Shown here in pieces: positions 1 through 6,306 of a stretch of DNA of 24,132 nucleotides (its first letter is position 1; every line of letters starts with the position of its first letter). A program made the position numbers and the translations under genes. The notes under the pieces are model-generated. The model was not told the origin of the DNA, searched no databases, and worked only from the letters and a program-made list of their open reading frames with translations. Source of the DNA: JAWKHR01 sp041394725 (GTDB lineage Bacteria > Acidobacteriota > Vicinamibacteria > Vicinamibacterales > SCN-69-37); assembly GCA_041394725.1 (NCBI GenBank), contig JAWKHR010000073.1:1-24132 (forward strand). The letters are read 5' to 3'.

Positions 1-79
1 GTCCCGCTGCGGCGACGGCGACCGCGCCGGCCAGGGCCAGCAGCACACCCGGGAGCGACATCGCGAGTCCTCGGCGCAT
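1..79 (-). CDS. N-terminus of an exported protein, cut by the left edge
   Basis: Reading the minus strand from the ATG at 79, 26 codons are visible before the window ends. They encode Met-Arg-Arg-Gly, a hydrophobic Leu/Ala/Val core and a run of small residues, which is a typical Sec signal peptide or N-terminal membrane anchor. The gene lies 43 bp downstream of the ATP-grasp gene on the same strand, so it may be the last visible member of that operon. No Shine-Dalgarno is apparent, and the spacer carries a 12-bp palindrome at 93-104. The mature protein lies outside the window, so no function can be given. Confidence 0.6.
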   Translation of the reverse strand, partial: MRRGLAMSLPGVLLALAGAVAVAAAG

Positions 80-122
80 GGCGGTTGGATGCCCCGGTAC
101 CGGGCCGGGTTTCAGACCGGCC

Positions 123-1148
123 TCAGCCGTGGCGTTCGGGCTGCCAGCGACGGCCGATCGTGATGATGCGCTGCAGCAGGTCCTCGTACTCGAAGCCGTC
201 GAGGTGCGCGGAGAGCGCGAAGTCCTCGTACTCGGCAATCTGCGGGTTCGGGTTGGCCTCGAGCACGTACACCCGGCCCTCGGGATCGAGCCGCAGGTCG
301 ATGCGGCCGTAGCCGCTCATCTCGAGCACGCGGTAGGTCCGCTTCGCGATGTGCTGGACCCGCCGCTTGAGCTCCTCGTCGAGCCCCATCGCCTCGTCGG
401 TCATCACGCCGACCTTGCGCTGGTACTTCGAGCTCCACTTGACGCGCTCGGTGGCGATGTTGTGCTGCCGCTCCGGCAGCTTGTCGAAGGTCAGCTCCCA
501 GACCGGCAGCACGTGCAGCCGCTGGTTGCCGAGCACGCCGCAGTAGAGTTCGCGGCCCTCGATGAACCGCTCGACGATCGCGTCGGTGCCGATCGACTCG
601 TGGATGAACCCGACGCGCTCGCGGAACTTGCCCTCGTCCTGGACGACCGAGGCCTGCGAGATGCCGATCGACGCCTCCTGCGTGAGCGACTTGACGATCA
701 GCGGGAACTGCAGGCGCTTGGTCAGCCGCGGCCGGCGGCCGCGCTGGACGACGGCGAACTCGGGGACCGGGATCCGGTGGAAGTGCAGCAGCTTCTTGGA
801 AAGCGCCTTGTCGCGCGCCAGGAACATGCCGCGGGGATTGCACCCGGTGTAGGGCAGCCGCAGCAGTTCCAGGTAGCTGACGACGTGCTGGTCGAAGGTG
901 CCGACCTCGTGGAACGCCTCGAGCAGGTTGAAGACGATGTGCGGGTCGAACTCGTCGGCGGCCTGCTTGATGGCCGTCAGGTCGTCGCGCACGCCGAGCA
1001 CGCGCACGTCGTGCTTGAGGATCTTCTTGAGCGTGCGGACGACGTCGTACTCCGTCCGCCACTGTGCGCCTTCCAGCTCCTCGGCCGCCGCCTTCTCGGG
1101 CGGGACGAGGTAGTGATGGACCAGCACCAGGACGCGAAGCTTGCGCAT
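123..1148 (-). CDS. D-alanine-D-alanine ligase-like ATP-grasp protein
   Basis: The 341-residue product has a Rossmann-like pre-ATP-grasp N-terminus (residues 1-95) followed by an ATP-grasp fold. Visible landmarks are TGCNPRG (101-107), the ARDKALSKK lysine segment (111-119), the VERFIEGREL strand (192-201) and the metal-binding end RIDLRL...VLEANPNPQ (282-303) with Asp284 and Glu297. These match the COG1181 Ddl-like family, whose members join a carboxylate to an amine via an acyl phosphate. The protein is not a canonical Ddl and its substrate cannot be read from sequence. I chose the ATG at 1148 because homology begins at MRKLRV; the open frame continues 131 codons upstream through the phosphoesterase gene, without family similarity. 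A GTG three codons earlier is an alternative. It is probably co-transcribed with the phosphoesterase 31 bp upstream. Confidence 0.88.
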   Translation of the reverse strand: MRKLRVLVLVHHYLVPPEKAAAEELEGAQWRTEYDVVRTLKKILKHDVRVLGVRDDLTAIKQAADEFDPHIVFNLLEAFHEVGTFDQHVVSYLELLRLPYTGCNPRGMFLARDKALSKKLLHFHRIPVPEFAVVQRGRRPRLTKRLQFPLIVKSLTQEASIGISQASVVQDEGKFRERVGFIHESIGTDAIVERFIEGRELYCGVLGNQRLHVLPVWELTFDKLPERQHNIATERVKWSSKYQRKVGVMTDEAMGLDEELKRRVQHIAKRTYRVLEMSGYGRIDLRLDPEGRVYVLEANPNPQIAEYEDFALSAHLDGFEYEDLLQRIITIGRRWQPERHG

Positions 1149-1162
1149 CAGTGCCACGAATT

Positions 1163-1196
1163 CTACACGAACGGATCGCCTACACGAACGGATCGC
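1163..1196. repeat. Perfect 17-bp tandem duplication
   Basis: The 17-mer at 1163-1179 (beginning CTACACGAACGG) is repeated exactly and without spacer at 1180-1196. It covers the last codons and TAG stop of the metallophosphoesterase gene, so the stop codon is also duplicated just downstream. It looks like a recent slippage or short duplication event. Confidence 0.9.
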
Positions 1197-2040
1197 GCGG
1201 CGGCACGAAGCGGCTGCGCGCCGCGTCGGGCGCCGGCAGGATCTCGCGGAGGTAGAACGCGACGCCGCGCTCGGCGCGCCAGTCGCGCGGGTAGCCGAGC
1301 GACACTTCCTCGTGCCGGATGCCGTCGCGCCACATCGTCGTGCGCATGTGCAGGTGCCCGTTGACGACCGCGCGCGCGCGGAAGCGCACCGGCCAGTCCT
1401 CCGTCCGCGTCGTGCCGCACCAGAGCGAGAAGCGCGGCACCCTCGGCGGTCGCGCCAGGTCGTAGCGCAGCGGCCAGTGCGAGACGAGCACCGTGCGGCT
1501 GTCGGCCGGCAGCGCGGCGAGCCGGGCCTCGGTCGCGTCACACCGCGCGTGGCACCAGGCGATCCGGTCGGGCCACGGTGACGGATCCAGCCACCGCTCG
1601 TCGCCGCAGACGATGCCGTGCTCGCGCGCCCAGTCGAGCGCCATGGAGGCCGGGACGTCGGAAGGACGGAACGAGTAGTCGTAGAGCAGGAACAGCGGCG
1701 CGATGAACGTCTCGGGCGCGCCGGGCCAGCGGACGTACGGGTCCTCGGGCGTGAGCACGCCGCGCGCCCGGCACGTCGCGACGAGTTCGTCGTAGCGCGC
1801 CTGCCCGTGCGTGCGGCCCTCGGCGTGCGGCGGGGACCACAGGTCGTGGTTGCCCGGCGTCCAGATGATGCGCGCGAACCTCGGCGCGAGCAGGTCGAGC
1901 GCCCACGCCAGGGACTCGACCCGTTCGCCGGTGTCGCCGGCCAGGATCAGCCAGTCGTCGGGATGGTGCCCGATCGTCGGCAGCGCCTCCCGGTTCGCGC
2001 GGTGCGCGAGGTGGAGATCGCTGATCGCCAGCAGCTTCAT
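1180..2040 (-). CDS. Calcineurin-like metallophosphoesterase
   Basis: The 286-residue protein has the full metallophosphoesterase motif series: D8-x-H10 (SDLH), GD at 35-36, GNHD at 63-66, a later SHWPL and the closing NGHLH. These residues bind the two metal ions that activate water for phosphoester hydrolysis. The length and the absence of a signal peptide suggest a cytoplasmic enzyme; the substrate is unknown. The start ATG (2040) overlaps the TGA of a 16-codon mini-ORF that itself overlaps the end of the upstream phosphopantetheinyl transferase gene. No Shine-Dalgarno is visible, so translational coupling is likely. The stop codon lies inside a 17-bp tandem duplication. Confidence 0.9.
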   Translation of the reverse strand: MKLLAISDLHLAHRANREALPTIGHHPDDWLILAGDTGERVESLAWALDLLAPRFARIIWTPGNHDLWSPPHAEGRTHGQARYDELVATCRARGVLTPEDPYVRWPGAPETFIAPLFLLYDYSFRPSDVPASMALDWAREHGIVCGDERWLDPSPWPDRIAWCHARCDATEARLAALPADSRTVLVSHWPLRYDLARPPRVPRFSLWCGTTRTEDWPVRFRARAVVNGHLHMRTTMWRDGIRHEEVSLGYPRDWRAERGVAFYLREILPAPDAARSRFVPPRDPFV

Positions 2041-2087
2041 GCGTGCCGGGTCGCCGCGGACGCGACGCTGTCGAGGTGGCCGGTCAT
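2037..2087 (-). CDS. 16-codon mini-ORF coupling two genes
   Basis: ATG at 2087 starts a 16-codon frame (MTGHLDSVASAATRHA) ending with TGA at 2037-2039. Its ATG overlaps the TGA of the phosphopantetheinyl transferase gene, and its TGA overlaps the ATG of the phosphoesterase gene, so both junctions read ATGA. No family is recognisable. It may only carry terminating ribosomes from one gene to the next, or it may be chance in a 43-bp spacer. Confidence 0.35.
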   Translation of the reverse strand: MTGHLDSVASAATRHA

Positions 2088-2815
2088 GGCAGCCACGTCT
2101 CCGGGAAGGGCGCGATCTCGAGGGCCGGCGCGCCGTCGGCCGCGCCGGCGGCCACCGCGACGAGATGGCGCGGCGACACCGGGCCGAGGTGGAACCACCA
2201 GCGGTCGTCGCCGCCCGTGAGCGACCCGAGGAAGGCAACCGTGGGCGGCGGCCCGAGCGAGAACTCGATCTCGGCCAGCGGGACGGAGATGCCGAGGCCG
2301 AGCGCCTTGAGGTAGGCCTCCTTGAGGGTCCAGTAGGCCAGGAACCGCGCGTGCCAGCCGGCCGCGCCGCAGGCCCGGATGTCCGCCGCCTCGCGCGGCG
2401 CGCAGTAGCGCGGCACGATCTCCGGCTCCACCGGCCGCCGTGCCAGGTCCTCGACGTCCACGCCGACGTCGCGCCCGCGCGCCGCGGCACAGACGACGAG
2501 GCCGGCGCTGTGCGCGAGGTTGAAGCGCAGGTCCGTCGCGGCGGCGATCTCCGGCCGGCCGTGCGGGCCCTCGCGCCACCGCCACGCCGTGGGCGACACG
2601 TCGTCGAGCCGACCGACGATCGCGCGCGACATCGCCCGGCCGAGCAGGAACATGTGGCGATCGACGTCGTGGCGGAAGCGATCGAAGCGGTGACGCTCGG
2701 CCTCGTCGAGCCAGCCGCACGCGCGCGCGACCCGGGCCGGATCGGCGAACACGTCCGTCGACGCGAACCAGGCGCGCACGTCGCGCGGCCCGAGGCGTGG
2801 CACCGGGGCGATCAT
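2084..2815 (-). CDS. Sfp-type 4'-phosphopantetheinyl transferase
   Basis: The 243-residue protein carries the Sfp/HetI/AcpT signature: FNLAHSAG (98-105), GVDVED (118-123, metal-binding Asp120 and Glu122) and WTLKEAYLKALG (162-173, with Glu166 and Lys170). The family moves the phosphopantetheine arm from CoA to a conserved serine of acyl, peptidyl or aryl carrier proteins, using magnesium. Length fits the two-lobed Sfp type rather than AcpS. I chose the ATG at 2815 because the family N-terminus begins there. It is divergent from a malonyl-CoA:ACP transacylase gene 53 bp away, which supports a role in carrier-protein metabolism. No carrier protein, PKS or NRPS gene is in view, so the target is unknown. 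Confidence 0.92.
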   Translation of the reverse strand: MIAPVPRLGPRDVRAWFASTDVFADPARVARACGWLDEAERHRFDRFRHDVDRHMFLLGRAMSRAIVGRLDDVSPTAWRWREGPHGRPEIAAATDLRFNLAHSAGLVVCAAARGRDVGVDVEDLARRPVEPEIVPRYCAPREAADIRACGAAGWHARFLAYWTLKEAYLKALGLGISVPLAEIEFSLGPPPTVAFLGSLTGGDDRWWFHLGPVSPRHLVAVAAGAADGAPALEIAPFPETWLP

Positions 2816-2868
2816 TGCGATAGTATGGCGCGGCTCGCGCCCGCACCGCACGGCGCCATCACGTACAC
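2816..2868. promoter_or_regulatory. Divergent promoter region, phosphopantetheinyl transferase / transacylase
   Basis: These 53 bp are all that separate two divergent genes. An AT-rich patch at 2820-2827 reads TAGTAT on the plus strand and CATACT on the minus strand. Either could be a -10 hexamer; the minus-strand one sits about 6 nt before the phosphopantetheinyl transferase ATG, which would make that transcript leaderless. No Shine-Dalgarno precedes either gene. Confidence 0.4.
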
Positions 2869-3732
2869 ATGCCCAGTGCCTGCCTGTTTCCCGGCCAGGG
2901 CTCCCAATCCAGGGGGATGGGAGCCGACCTCTTCGACCGCTATCCCGACTGGACGGCGGAGGCGGATGCGATCCTCGACTATTCGATCCGCGCGCTCTGT
3001 GTCGACGATCCGGACGGCCGGCTCGGTCAGACGCGGTACACGCAGCCCGCCCTGTTCGTCGTCAACGCGCTCACCTGGCGCGCGCGGCAGGACGACGGCC
3101 GGCCGGCGCCGGACTGGCTCGCCGGCCACAGCCTCGGCGAGTACAACGCGCTCGTCGCCGCCGGCGTGCTCGACTTCGCCGAGGCGCTGCGGCTCGTGCG
3201 GCGGCGCGGCGAGCTGATGGGCGAGGTGGGCGGGGGCGGGATGTCGGCGGTCATCGCGCTCGAGCCGGCGCGAATCGAGGAGGTGCTGGCCGCGAGCGAG
3301 GCCGGCCGCCGCCTGGACGTCGCCAACTTCAACTCGCTCGACCAGACCGTGATCGCGGGACCGCTCGAGGACCTCGCGGCCGTCAAGGCCGACCTCACCG
3401 CGGCCGGCGGCCGCGTGATTCCACTGAAGGTGAGCGCGCCCTTTCATTCCCGCTACATGCGCGACGCGCAGGGCGCGTTCGCCGCGGCGCTCGAGGGCGT
3501 CACCTTCCGGCCGCCGGCGATTCCGGTCGTCGCCAACGTGACCGGGCGGCCCTACGCCGCCGACGCCGTGCGCGAGACGCTCGCGCGCCAGATCGGCCAT
3601 TCCGTCCGCTGGCTCGACACGATGATCTTCCTGCTCGACCAGGGCGTGGACACGTTCGAGGAGACGGGCCCCGGCCAGGTCCTCACGAAGCTCGCCGCGC
3701 AGATCCAGAAGAAGCGCGCCGCAGCCGGCTGA
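2869..3732 (+). CDS. fabD: Malonyl-CoA:ACP transacylase (ACP S-malonyltransferase)
   Basis: The 287-residue protein has the acyltransferase motifs in order: FPGQGSQ (7-13), the nucleophile elbow GHSLGEYNAL with Ser88, Arg113 in the RRRGELM segment (holds the malonyl carboxylate) and the catalytic His193 in APFHSRYM. It loads malonate from CoA onto acyl carrier protein for chain extension. Length is slightly under the usual 300-310. The wording of the His motif and the RRRGELM region also resembles free-standing transacylases of trans-AT polyketide clusters, so either a fatty-acid or a polyketide role is possible. The remaining fab genes are not adjacent, which is unusual for a primary fabD. 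Its partner in context is the divergent Sfp-type phosphopantetheinyl transferase. The gene symbol is by family. Confidence 0.88.
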   Translation: MPSACLFPGQGSQSRGMGADLFDRYPDWTAEADAILDYSIRALCVDDPDGRLGQTRYTQPALFVVNALTWRARQDDGRPAPDWLAGHSLGEYNALVAAGVLDFAEALRLVRRRGELMGEVGGGGMSAVIALEPARIEEVLAASEAGRRLDVANFNSLDQTVIAGPLEDLAAVKADLTAAGGRVIPLKVSAPFHSRYMRDAQGAFAAALEGVTFRPPAIPVVANVTGRPYAADAVRETLARQIGHSVRWLDTMIFLLDQGVDTFEETGPGQVLTKLAAQIQKKRAAAG

Positions 3733-3778
3733 TCGCCCTGATCGGGGCCCCGGCTCGCGCGTTCGCGCCGCGCAGGGG

Positions 3779-4591
3779 CTACCGGCCGCGCAGCCGGATC
3801 ATCCCGTTGGTCGTCTGGAGCCGAATCTCGGGGCCGCCGCCGCCGATCGTCGCGTCCAGCCGGCGGCGCGTCTTCTCGATCTCGTGCACCTCGAGGCCGT
3901 CGGTGCTGATGCCGCCGTTGGTCGTGCGGGCCGAGAGGTCCGCCTGCACGCCGGCCGGGACGGTGACGTCGATCACGCCGTTGGTCGTCTCGCACGAGAG
4001 GCCGCGCCCAATCGAGGCGGCCTCCACCGTGATCACGCCGTTGGTGGACGTGATCTCGGCGCCATCGCCCAGGCCCTTCGCGGTGATCCGGCCGTTGGTG
4101 GCGGCGATGCGCACCCGCCCGCCGACGTCGGTGACCTCGATCGCGCCGTTCGCCGATCGCAGCGTCACCCGAGCGCCCCGCGGCACCCTGACCGTGTAGT
4201 TCACCCGGTGCTGGATGCGGGAGCCGATGCCGAGACCGATGTCCGGTCCCTTGGTCGTGCTGTCGAGCACGACCTCGCGCGGCGAGATCGTCTCTTCGAT
4301 CTTGACGTCCTCGAGCGCCGCCTTGGCGGCCTCCTCGGTGGGGGCCTTCGCGATCCGCTCGGCCACCACTTCCACCTGGTTCCCGTCCGTGCCCGTCACG
4401 CTGATGCGGCCGTTGGACTCGCGGATTTCCACGGCGCCGTCGGCCTCCAGCGGATAGGTGCGGCGCCATTCGTCGCGGGCTTCCATGCCGCTGTCGAAGT
4501 TGATCTGACAGCCGGTCGAACCGTACGCCGCGGCAATCAGGACCGCGGTGGCGAGGGGGCGGAGTCCGGTCAGGCGGGTCAGAGGGCTCAT
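3779..4591 (-). CDS. DUF4097-type lipoprotein with TNG repeats
   Basis: The 270-residue product begins with a signal sequence ending at Cys28 (context GSTGC, a loose lipobox), so it is probably a lipoprotein. The rest is a beta-rich solenoid of DUF4097 type with the tripeptide S/A/T-N-G followed by X-Ile recurring about seven times (SNGRI, ANGAI, TNGRI, TNGVI twice, TNGGI, TNGMI). Each copy probably forms one rung of a right-handed beta-helix. Family members are common next to membrane stress or anti-sigma genes but have no established biochemical activity. It is divergent from the cytochrome gene and convergent with the transacylase gene. An AGGG upstream of the ATG at 4591 is a weak ribosome site. 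Confidence 0.85.
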   Translation of the reverse strand: MSPLTRLTGLRPLATAVLIAAAYGSTGCQINFDSGMEARDEWRRTYPLEADGAVEIRESNGRISVTGTDGNQVEVVAERIAKAPTEEAAKAALEDVKIEETISPREVVLDSTTKGPDIGLGIGSRIQHRVNYTVRVPRGARVTLRSANGAIEVTDVGGRVRIAATNGRITAKGLGDGAEITSTNGVITVEAASIGRGLSCETTNGVIDVTVPAGVQADLSARTTNGGISTDGLEVHEIEKTRRRLDATIGGGGPEIRLQTTNGMIRLRGR

Positions 4592-4631
4592 GGCCCTATG
4601 AGACGGGATCCCCGATGTCCGGGTTCGACCG

Positions 4632-4660
4632 TGCTAGGATGCGGCGGTTTCAAAGGAGGT
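4632..4660 (+). promoter_or_regulatory. Extended -10 and Shine-Dalgarno of the cytochrome gene
   Basis: TGC-TAGGAT (4632-4640) looks like an extended -10 element, and AAAGGAGGT at 4652-4660 is a near-perfect Shine-Dalgarno 8 nt before the ATG at 4669. The Shine-Dalgarno decides this start over an in-frame ATG at 4615. Confidence 0.55.
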
Positions 4661-4668
4661 CCCGCCCC

Positions 4669-5706
4669 ATGGCCGTCCGCCTGCGCTCGATCCTGCTCGG
4701 TCTGGTCGCCCTGGTCATCGCCCTGGTCCTGGCCGGCATCACCGCCGTCGGCTGGGAGATCGTCCTCGGCCCGAAGTTCCGGACCACGACCGACCAGCCG
4801 TTCGAGGTGACCGAGGCGCGGCTGGCGCGGGGACAGTACCTGGTCGAGGGCGTCGCGCACTGCTTCCACTGTCATTCGGAGCACGACCTGTCGACGCCGG
4901 AGTACCCCATCGTCGCGGCAAGGCGCGGCGCGGGGTGGCTGCTGCCGATCCCCGAGCTCGGCACGCTCGCCGCGCCCAACATCACGCCGGACCCCGACAC
5001 GGGCCTCGGTGCGTGGACCGACGACGAGATCGCGCGCGCCATTCGCGAGGGCGTCCGGAAGGACGGTCGCGCGCTCTTCCCGGTGATGCCGTACACCGAT
5101 TTCGCGAAGATGTCCGACGAGGACGTGGCCTCCATCGTCGTCTACCTGCGGACGATTCCGGCGGTCCGCAACACGGTGCCGGCCCGCCAGCTGATCTTCC
5201 CGCTGAGCCTCCTGGTGAACACGATGCCGGAGCCGCTGGCCGGGCCGGTGCCGGGGCCGGCCACGGCTACGCCGGTCGAGCGAGGGCATTACCTGGCGAC
5301 GCTGGCCGGCTGCATCGGGTGCCACACGCCGACCGACGATCAGGGCATTCCGCTCCCGCACATGGAACTGGCGGGCGGCGCGCCGTTCGACGACCCGGGA
5401 CGCGAGATGGCGCCGGTCTTCAGCGCGAACATCACCCGCGATCCGTCGGGCATCGCGCACTACGACGAGGCGATGTTCAAGGAGACGCTGCGCACGGGCC
5501 GCCTGCCGGGTCGGGTGCTGAACCACATCATGCCGTTCGAGGCGTTCAGCCATCTCACCGACGAGGATTTGTCGGCCCTCTTCGCGTACCTGGAGGCCCA
5601 GCCGCCGATCAAGCACCGGGTGTCCAACACCGATCCGCCCACGCCGTGCCCGATCTGCAAGCGGAGCCACGGCCTCGGGAACCTGAACGTCCTGCCGCAG
5701 GGCTGA
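4669..5706 (+). CDS. Membrane-anchored dihaem cytochrome c
   Basis: The 345-residue protein starts with one transmembrane anchor (about residues 7-32) and has two c-type haem sites: CFHCH (Cys65, Cys68, His69) and CIGCH (Cys215, Cys218, His219). Probable axial methionines are Met140 in FPVMPY and the Met of HIMPFEAF near residue 285, so both haems look His/Met ligated. The two halves repeat the same cytochrome c fold, with NITPDP/NITRDP and 'MSDEDV'/'LTDEDL' counterparts. This resembles cytochrome subunits of periplasmic alcohol, aldose or gluconate dehydrogenases, but no dehydrogenase gene is adjacent, so the donor and acceptor are unknown. A short C-terminal Cys pair (CPIC near 328) is extra. 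The domain should face the periplasm. Confidence 0.9.
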   Translation: MAVRLRSILLGLVALVIALVLAGITAVGWEIVLGPKFRTTTDQPFEVTEARLARGQYLVEGVAHCFHCHSEHDLSTPEYPIVAARRGAGWLLPIPELGTLAAPNITPDPDTGLGAWTDDEIARAIREGVRKDGRALFPVMPYTDFAKMSDEDVASIVVYLRTIPAVRNTVPARQLIFPLSLLVNTMPEPLAGPVPGPATATPVERGHYLATLAGCIGCHTPTDDQGIPLPHMELAGGAPFDDPGREMAPVFSANITRDPSGIAHYDEAMFKETLRTGRLPGRVLNHIMPFEAFSHLTDEDLSALFAYLEAQPPIKHRVSNTDPPTPCPICKRSHGLGNLNVLPQG

Positions 5707-5747
5707 CGATCGTCAGCGGTCCATCAGGCGTCGATGGTCCGCGAGGA

Positions 5748-5975
5748 TCAGCGGCCGGTCAGGAATCGCAGCATCCGCTCGCGGTGCGTGATGGCACGGG
5801 TGTCGAGCCGCCCGGCGTCCTGGCTCCCGCGAAGCCGGCGGGGTGGAGGAGCCGGGGCTTCCGCGGGCCGGACGGGGACCGCGAAGAGCGGAAGCTGCGC
5901 CTGTGCTTCCGCTCGCTGGCGCCGGTACTCGGCGAGGTTGATGACGATGGCCTGACGGGGGGCGGTGGCATCCAT
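5748..5975 (-). CDS. Small hypothetical protein, 75 residues
   Basis: ATG at 5975 is preceded by GAGAGGT with good spacing, which favours it over an in-frame ATG 18 codons upstream. The product has an N-terminal segment VINLAEYRRQRAEAQ, a Pro/Ala-rich middle and a basic C-terminus ending ERMLRFLTGR. I do not recognise a domain; the opening motif resembles short uncharacterised proteins of GC-rich bacteria. There is no signal peptide or membrane segment. It is convergent with the cytochrome gene (41-bp gap). Function unknown. Confidence 0.6.
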   Translation of the reverse strand: MDATAPRQAIVINLAEYRRQRAEAQAQLPLFAVPVRPAEAPAPPPRRLRGSQDAGRLDTRAITHRERMLRFLTGR

Positions 5976-6009
5976 GGGCGACCTCTCGACGCCTCGAGGA
6001 TGCCAGCGG

Positions 6010-6032
6010 GGTGTGACACTCCGGGTCACACC
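6010..6032. promoter_or_regulatory. Perfect dyad upstream of the small gene
   Basis: GGTGTGAC, a 7-nt spacer and GTCACACC form an 8-bp perfect inverted repeat 35 bp upstream of the small gene's start. It could be an operator. The half-sites resemble CRP sites (TGTGA/TCACA), but the spacer between those cores is 9 nt, not 6, so CRP is not supported. Confidence 0.35.
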
Positions 6033-6148
6033 ACGGTTCGGCGCCTCACAGGCCCAGGGGCGGACCGATCCAGGCGGTCCTTTCGCTCCTGCAGGACCTC
6101 CAGATCCACTTCAGATACGGTGTAGGTCGAAAGCCAGAACTGGGAGGA

Positions 6149-6253
6149 GGGGTCAGGTCTTGGATCGCAGCCTCGGCCGGCGGAAACACTCGGATTTGTC
6201 ATGTCAAATCCGTCAGTTTCCGCCGGCCGGGCTGCGATCCAAGACCTGACCCC
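6149..6253. repeat. 105-bp REP-like palindromic element
   Basis: The arms pair in three blocks: 24 bp (6149-6172 with 6230-6253, outer end GGGGTCAGGTCTTG), 14 bp (6174-6187 with 6216-6229) and 8 bp (6191-6198 with 6205-6212). A bulged T at 6173, a 3x3 internal loop and a 6-nt apical loop complete it. Such long hairpins with these ends resemble repetitive extragenic palindromes moved by REP-associated tyrosine transposases. No transposase gene is nearby. It sits 53 bp before the antiporter start, and its outer 14-mer recurs at 11246. Confidence 0.8.
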
Positions 6254-6292
6254 CCACCCAGAACGCGCACGCTTTTGTCGACGGGGATGCGC

Positions 6293-6298
6293 TACCGT
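6293..6298 (+). promoter_or_regulatory. Possible -10 of the antiporter gene
   Basis: TACCGT lies 8 nt before the ATG at 6307 and no Shine-Dalgarno is present. The spacing would place the transcription start at or next to the start codon (leaderless). The hexamer match is only moderate. Confidence 0.35.
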
Positions 6299-6306
6299 GA
6301 TTCGCG

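Noticed and set aside
123..1541. A 472-codon open frame starting 131 codons upstream of the ATP-grasp start
   Set aside because: The extra N-terminus is an Arg/Ser-rich shadow of the phosphoesterase gene; family similarity begins at the ATG at 1148.
6010..6032. CRP/FNR-type binding site
   Set aside because: The TGTGA and TCACA half-sites are separated by 9 nt instead of 6, so only a generic dyad is reported.
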